From contig DASYBM010000004.1 of the NCBI GenBank assembly GCA_036500765.1, positions 992,001 to 1,056,000 on the forward strand: 64,000 nt of DNA, written 5' to 3'. Source of the DNA: Candidatus Sulfotelmatobacter sp. Its GTDB lineage: Bacteria; Acidobacteriota; Terriglobia; Terriglobales; Acidobacteriaceae. The position numbers and the translations under genes are program-made. This document shows, in pieces, positions 60,335-64,000 of the stretch; position 1 is the stretch's first letter; each line of letters opens with the position of its first letter. The notes under the pieces were generated by a model that saw only the letters and a list, made by a program, of their open reading frames with translations, was not told where the DNA came from and did no database searches.

Positions 60335-60967
60335 ATGACCGCTAACCACTCTGGCCCGGCTCCCGGCTTCACCGGAAAAGAACTGCGCAAGCTGCGCAGC
60401 ATGAAAAATCCTTACGGCATTCAGAAATTCCTGGACGACATGCCCTATCATCTGGAAGACACGGCGTGGTCTCCGCGCAAAGTACTAGCGGAGGAATCCT
60501 CGCACTGCCTGGAAGGCGCAATCTTTGCCGCTGCCGCCCTGCGGGCCAATGGATATCCCCCGCTGCTGCTCGATTTCGAAGCCGAACACGACACCGACCA
60601 CGTGATCGCCATTTATCGCGAAGATGACTGCTGGGGAGCGATCGCCAAGTCGAACTATTCCGGTTGCCGCTGGCGCGAACCGGTCTATCGTACGCTGCGC
60701 GAACTGGCGCTCAGCTATTTCAACGCTTATTTCAATCTGCGGCGCGAGCGCACGCTGCGGCGCTACTCAGGTCCGGTCAATCTGAAACGATTCGACCGCC
60801 AGAACTGGATGACCACGGACGAACCCGTGTGGTTCATCGTCTATCATCTCTTTGACATCAAGCACTACGCGCTCCTGACCAAGGCACAAGAAAAGCGGCT
60901 GCATCGGATAGACGAGCGACTCTTTCAAGCCGAGTGTATGGGGAAAGCCTACAAGAGAAGGGATTAA
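60335..60967 (+). CDS. Conserved protein, possible Cys-His papain/transglutaminase fold
   Basis: A 210-residue soluble protein. EESSHCLEGAIFAAAALRAN (Cys58) followed by AEHDTDHVIAIYREDDCWGA (His89, then Asp/aromatic) resembles the Cys-His-Asp core of transglutaminase-like and papain-fold enzymes. The C-terminal half is basic and helical (YFNLRRERTLRRYSGP; KAQEKRLHRIDERL). No assigned family; the catalytic call is inference from the Cys-His spacing. Confidence 0.55.
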   Translation: MTANHSGPAPGFTGKELRKLRSMKNPYGIQKFLDDMPYHLEDTAWSPRKVLAEESSHCLEGAIFAAAALRANGYPPLLLDFEAEHDTDHVIAIYREDDCWGAIAKSNYSGCRWREPVYRTLRELALSYFNAYFNLRRERTLRRYSGPVNLKRFDRQNWMTTDEPVWFIVYHLFDIKHYALLTKAQEKRLHRIDERLFQAECMGKAYKRRD

Positions 60968-61060
60968 GGCGGGCGCGGCCCTAAAGTTTCGAGGACATTC
61001 CGCCGATACGCAGTTAGGATCTTTGCGCCCGGCACCGCCCATGATCCAGGAGCGCTCGAC

Positions 61061-61435
61061 TTGCAATCGCCTAATAATCTCGGAAATAGCCCGACCTACG
61101 AACTCTTGGACGCCCGCCGCCATCGCCGCTTCAAGCTGCAAGTAGCCATCCGTGTCTACCCGCGGGGTTGTCCGGTGGTTCGGGGGGACACTGTCGATAT
61201 CAGCGAATCCGGCATCTCCGCCATGCTGCGCGAGGAAGTTCCCCTCGCAGAAATGGTTCGCCTGGAGTTCATTCTGCCCCTGGGCGAGGTCGAACTTCTA
61301 GCCATGGTTCGCCAAAGAAACGCCTTCCGCTACGGCTTCCAGTTCGTGGAAGCCACCTCCGCGCACGACATCATCGGCCGCACCTGTAGACAGCTGGCGG
61401 TGGAACAGTCCGCGTCCGAGTCCACGTCTCATTAA
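61061..61435 (+). CDS. PilZ domain protein
   Basis: A 124-residue protein with the c-di-GMP binding motifs RRHRRFKL (RxxxR-type, near residue 19) and DISESGISAML (D/NxSxxG, near 46). It is a single-domain PilZ that could connect cyclic-di-GMP to motility or surface processes. The TTG start is weak and an alternative cannot be excluded. It lies about 95 bp after the Cys-His protein gene. Confidence 0.88.
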   Translation: MQSPNNLGNSPTYELLDARRHRRFKLQVAIRVYPRGCPVVRGDTVDISESGISAMLREEVPLAEMVRLEFILPLGEVELLAMVRQRNAFRYGFQFVEATSAHDIIGRTCRQLAVEQSASESTSH

Positions 61436-61601
61436 CTAGGCCACATAACGCCACTCGCCGCAACACTCGGGTCATCCTCAGACACAGCCCTGTCATCCCG
61501 ACCGCAGCGAGCAAATGCGAGTGTAGTGGAGGGACCTGCTGTTGAAGTTGCAATTAACTCCGCTCCGAAACATCTCGTGATCTAATGCGTTAAGGTGAAG
61601 T

Positions 61602-62609
61602 ATGAGATTCTGTCTGGGTAGATTTATTCTCGCTTGTTCGATCCCTCTTTTCTGCGGGTTCGCGCTCGGTCAAGATCGGCCGGATTCGTCCCCGTCAATC
61701 CCATCCGCCTCCGCTGCGACTGCTGCTGAAAATGAATCTGTCTCTAACTCCGCTTCCAAAGCACCGTCCCTGCCCGATCTAACCCCAGACGCAAACGGCA
61801 AGCTCTCGCAGGAACAAATGCGTCAGTTGTTTCGGGTGGTTGCCGACAAAGACCTCGAAAACGACAAGCGCCAGCGCGACTACACTTACATCGATCGCGA
61901 GGTCCAGCACACCCTCGACGGCAAGGGCAATACCAAGTCCACGGAAGTGAATACTTACGAGGTTCTGGAAATCTACGGAACCCACGTGCAGCGGCTCATC
62001 GAAAAAGACGATAAGCCCCTCGACGCCAAAGAGTCGGCCAAGCAAGAAGAAAAGATCCAAAAGATCATCGACAAGCGCAAAAACGAATCGCACGAGGATC
62101 GCAGAAAGCGGGAAGAAAAAGAAGAAAAAGAACGGGACGACGGCCGAAAGTTCGTGCGCGAGGTGGCTGACGCCTACGACTTTAAACTGATCGGCACGGA
62201 AAAAGTGGACGGACGCGACTCCTGGGTGATTGATGGCGAACCGCGCCCCGGCTTTGAACCGCACATGAAGGAGTCGAAGTTTCTCTCCAAGTTTCACGGC
62301 CGCGTCTGGATCGACAAGAGCGATCTGCAACTGGCCAAAATGGACGTTGAAGCCATCGACACGGTCTCGCTGGGATGGGTATTGGCGCGCATCCACAAAG
62401 GCGCGCGCGTGACATTAGAGCAGACACGGGTGAATGACGAAGTGTGGCTGCCCCGCCATTTGACATTTAAGCTGGACGCGCGCGTGGCCTTACTCAAGGG
62501 CTACAACATCGAAGGCGACCAGGAGTATCGCGACTATAAAAAATTCGGCGCCTCCTCCAAAATCGTGGGCATGGGCGAAGTGAAAGAGCGGGACGTACAA
62601 CAAAAATAG
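61602..62609 (+). CDS. Secreted LolA-like/outer-membrane lipoprotein-sorting-like protein
   Basis: A 335-residue protein with a signal peptide (to about residue 23, GFALGQ), a Ser/Ala-rich spacer (about 30-60), and a C-terminal beta-rich domain with a charged Lys/Glu-rich helix (about 145-185; RRKREEKEEKERDD). The domain ends (KVDGRDSWVIDGEPRPGFEP; FHGRVWIDKSDLQLAKMDVE) look like the LolA/LolB-like fold, which binds lipid chains. No clear partner is adjacent. Classification is by general resemblance. Confidence 0.6.
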   Translation: MRFCLGRFILACSIPLFCGFALGQDRPDSSPSIPSASAATAAENESVSNSASKAPSLPDLTPDANGKLSQEQMRQLFRVVADKDLENDKRQRDYTYIDREVQHTLDGKGNTKSTEVNTYEVLEIYGTHVQRLIEKDDKPLDAKESAKQEEKIQKIIDKRKNESHEDRRKREEKEEKERDDGRKFVREVADAYDFKLIGTEKVDGRDSWVIDGEPRPGFEPHMKESKFLSKFHGRVWIDKSDLQLAKMDVEAIDTVSLGWVLARIHKGARVTLEQTRVNDEVWLPRHLTFKLDARVALLKGYNIEGDQEYRDYKKFGASSKIVGMGEVKERDVQQK

Positions 62610-62686
62610 TCGTGCGCCCTGGCACACAAGGCTGCGGAAACAGCCGAAAAACCGCAAAGCTGACGCCCGACCTCTGACACCCGCTC

Positions 62687-63142
62687 TTACTTCTTAAATA
62701 AATTATCGAACGCCGCCCGCGCGCTCGTCGGCTTCAAACTCGCCGGAGTCGAGGTCTCCTTTTCCCGCGTCACTCGCATTTCATACAAAGGACACTCGTT
62801 CCGCTCATCCTTCTTCGCGATCCGCACCACGACAGGCTGCATGCACTCAAACCGGCTTCCCGGATCGAAGTAAGTACACTGCTTGCACGAATGCAACTCA
62901 AACCCACACTTCGGACACGGCCCGGTCGGGGTGACGCCCGACAACACGGTCCCGCACTGCGTGCAGCGCGACACTGCCCGCGTTCCCGGCAAATTCACCG
63001 GCCGGGGCCCAAACGTAAGATCCTTCTTCGGCGCCGGAGAACCAGACTGTGAACCAGACCACGTTGAGCCAGACCTCTCGCCCGATCCCTTCCGCTCTTC
63101 ACGATCCCGATCCTGATATCCATGCTGCCGATATTTCGCCAC
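62687..63142 (-). CDS. Double zinc-ribbon protein with repeat-encoded linker
   Basis: A 151-residue protein from GTG at 63142 (GGGAGG 6 nt upstream; frame open to 63160). The N-terminal part has an arginine/serine-rich linker, GERSGSTWSGSQSGSPAP, encoded by CTGGTTC/CTGGCTC repeats at 63030-63085. The core has CTQCGTVL...CPKCG and CKQCTYFDPGSRFECMQP, then NECPLYEMR, giving about eight cysteines arranged as zinc ribbons. The role is unknown; similar proteins look like structural or RNA/protein-binding factors. Confidence 0.7.
   Translation of the reverse strand: MAKYRQHGYQDRDREERKGSGERSGSTWSGSQSGSPAPKKDLTFGPRPVNLPGTRAVSRCTQCGTVLSGVTPTGPCPKCGFELHSCKQCTYFDPGSRFECMQPVVVRIAKKDERNECPLYEMRVTREKETSTPASLKPTSARAAFDNLFKK
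63030..63085 (-). repeat. GGTCTGGTTC-type repeat in the zinc-ribbon gene
   Basis: Degenerate units TCTGGTTCACAG, TCTGGTTCTCCG and GTCTGGCTC encode S-G-S repeats. It lies within the coding region (minus strand). Confidence 0.6.
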
Positions 63143-63160
63143 CAATTCCCTCCCACCCAC

Positions 63161-63361
63161 GCGGCCCGTATTGTCTACCTTAGCTGCCGCGGGCGCAAGT
63201 CGTGTAGTCGTAGCGCCGTCGTCCCGCCGGCTGTCGCGAGGGCGTCCTCGCCCTCGCTCCGAGCTATTCTCATCAGAGAATCATCGCGAGTGCAGTTGAT
63301 GGAGCTATTGTTTGCCTGCGCCACCATTACCGTCGCACGGGAAACACCCTACAATGACCTC
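63161..63361. other. Divergent gap with a GCGAGGGCG palindrome
   Basis: Two hundred bases between the zinc-ribbon gene and the hydrolase. A perfect GCGAGGGCG/CGCCCTCGC palindrome (63236-63257, 4-nt loop) is the main feature. No gene is seen. Confidence 0.55.
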
Positions 63362-64000
63362 ATGATTCACGCCATCCTCCCCGTCGGCCCCCTGCGATGC
63401 AACTGCTCCGTCATCGGCGACGAGACCACCCGCGAAGCCATGGTCATCGATCCCGGCGACGACATCGCCGACATCCAGGCCGTAATCGCCAAACACCATC
63501 TGCAAGTCAAACAGATCGCAATCACCCACGCCCACATCGACCACGTCGGCGGAGCCATGAAGCTCCGCGCCGCCACCGGCGCACCCATCCTGCTCAACCA
63601 GAACGATTACGCACTGCTGCAAATGTTAGACGCGCAGGCGCAGTGGATCGGCGTTGCTCCTCCGGGAAAAGTAGAAATCGACCGCAGCGTCACCACCGGA
63701 GAAACCGTCGCCGCCGGCCAGCATACCGCGCAAATCCTCCACACCCCCGGCCACACCGAAGGCAGCATCTGCCTGTATTTCCCCGCCGAAAAAAAGCTAA
63801 TCGCCGGCGACACCCTCTTCGCCGGCTCCATCGGCCGCACCGACTTGCCCGGCGGCAACATGCAGAAAATCCTCCACTCCCTGCACACCACGGTCCTGGC
63901 CCTGCCGGACGAAACGGTAGTAGTCCCCGGCCACGGCGAGCTGACGACGATTGGAGAAGAGCGCGAGACCAACCCTTTCCTGATTAAGCGAAACGAGGGT
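63362..64000 (+). CDS. Glyoxalase-II-like metallo-beta-lactamase-fold hydrolase, runs off the window
   Basis: Two hundred and thirteen codons are visible with no stop before the window end. Motifs are THAHIDHVGG (near residue 56), HTPGHTEGSI, AGDTLFAGSIGRTD and VPGHGELTTIGEERETNPF, the last typical of YcbL/glyoxalase-II-like hydrolases. It should hydrolyse thioesters such as S-lactoylglutathione or related thiols. The family length is around 210-220 residues, so nearly all is present. No strong ribosome site is seen upstream; the ATG matches the family start. Confidence 0.9.
   Translation, partial: MIHAILPVGPLRCNCSVIGDETTREAMVIDPGDDIADIQAVIAKHHLQVKQIAITHAHIDHVGGAMKLRAATGAPILLNQNDYALLQMLDAQAQWIGVAPPGKVEIDRSVTTGETVAAGQHTAQILHTPGHTEGSICLYFPAEKKLIAGDTLFAGSIGRTDLPGGNMQKILHSLHTTVLALPDETVVVPGHGELTTIGEERETNPFLIKRNEG

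Noticed and set aside
63397-63987. Arg/His/Pro-rich open frame at the window end
   Set aside because: It is a different frame of the glyoxalase-II-like gene, which has all metal-binding motifs from 63362.
1-64000. CRISPR arrays, tRNA or rRNA genes, insertion sequences
   Set aside because: No regularly spaced identical repeats with unique spacers, no tRNA-like T-loop pattern, no rRNA sequence and no transposase-like protein were recognised. A tRNA scan would be decisive for missed tRNAs.

Overview
The window is a chromosome segment from a member of the Acidobacteriota, most likely class Terriglobia (Koribacter / Sulfotelmatobacter-like). The evidence is the family content: a 1205-residue TonB-dependent receptor with an N-terminal carboxypeptidase-regulatory-like domain, an acidobacterial-type VWFA protein, a 'GloVer' tandem-repeat secreted protein, glycine-rich secreted paralogs, a small DGGP/CPP secreted peptide, and moderately high GC. 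No rRNA, tRNA, CRISPR array, prophage or insertion sequence was recognised. The taxonomic call is inference from family content, not from a marker gene.

Layout. 1-3.4 kb: end of a periplasmic sugar-binding-like protein, two glycine-rich secreted paralogs that share an upstream element, and a kelch-repeat secreted protein. 3.5-7.8 kb: an aconitase-family enzyme with N-terminal swivel domain, an inositol-monophosphatase-family enzyme, an Hfq-like RNA chaperone and a small secreted protein. 7.9-15.8 kb: the TonB-dependent receptor, the VWFA protein, a fused MoaD-MoaE molybdopterin synthase, and a beta-barrel protein paired with a small PstS-like binding protein. 15.8-24.7 kb: Lon, a Tat-exported hemerythrin-like protein, prephenate dehydratase, a GNAT enzyme, a membrane-anchored protein, a site-2-type protease and a zincin/TPR protein. 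24.8-31.4 kb: glutamine synthetase, a fasciclin protein, an ABC exporter and a two-component system. 31.5-39.4 kb: a porin divergent from an HTH-TOBE regulator, a fatty acid desaturase, a 3-hydroxyisobutyrate-dehydrogenase-family enzyme and two large secreted repeat proteins. 39.6-52.8 kb: metallo-beta-lactamase-fold and VOC proteins, a three-gene hydrolase / secreted protein / glycerate kinase operon, an M20 peptidase, an SGNH hydrolase, a YceI-like protein beside a possible b561-like membrane protein, a truncated antitoxin coupled to a DUF255 thioredoxin-domain protein, a multi-pass membrane protein and a CBS protein. 52.9-64 kb: DUF58 protein, fused alpha/beta 2-oxoacid dehydrogenase E1, a four-gene arsenic operon (arsR-arsM-aqpS-arsC), a phosphoglycolate-phosphatase-like enzyme, a Cys-His papain-fold candidate, PilZ, a LolA-like protein, a zinc-ribbon protein and a glyoxalase-II-like hydrolase that runs off the window.

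The most unusual feature is not one gene. Short repeat families are scattered through the window, both between genes and inside reading frames. One is a set of GC-rich palindromes (arms such as GGACGGACG, GGCGGAGC, GGGACAGCCG). The same GGACGGACG palindrome is translated in frame in the aconitase-family protein and in the DUF255 protein, giving matching peptides GTDAFVRP and GTDECVRP. A second 24-nt repeat is translated in prephenate dehydratase and, in the opposite orientation, in the MoaD-MoaE linker. A third class is tandem degenerate repeats with units of roughly 12 to 18 nt. These occupy several intergenic regions and also encode parts of two signal peptides and probably an insertion in the HAD phosphatase. 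This resembles the in-frame palindromic elements of Rickettsia and is worth genome-scale follow-up.
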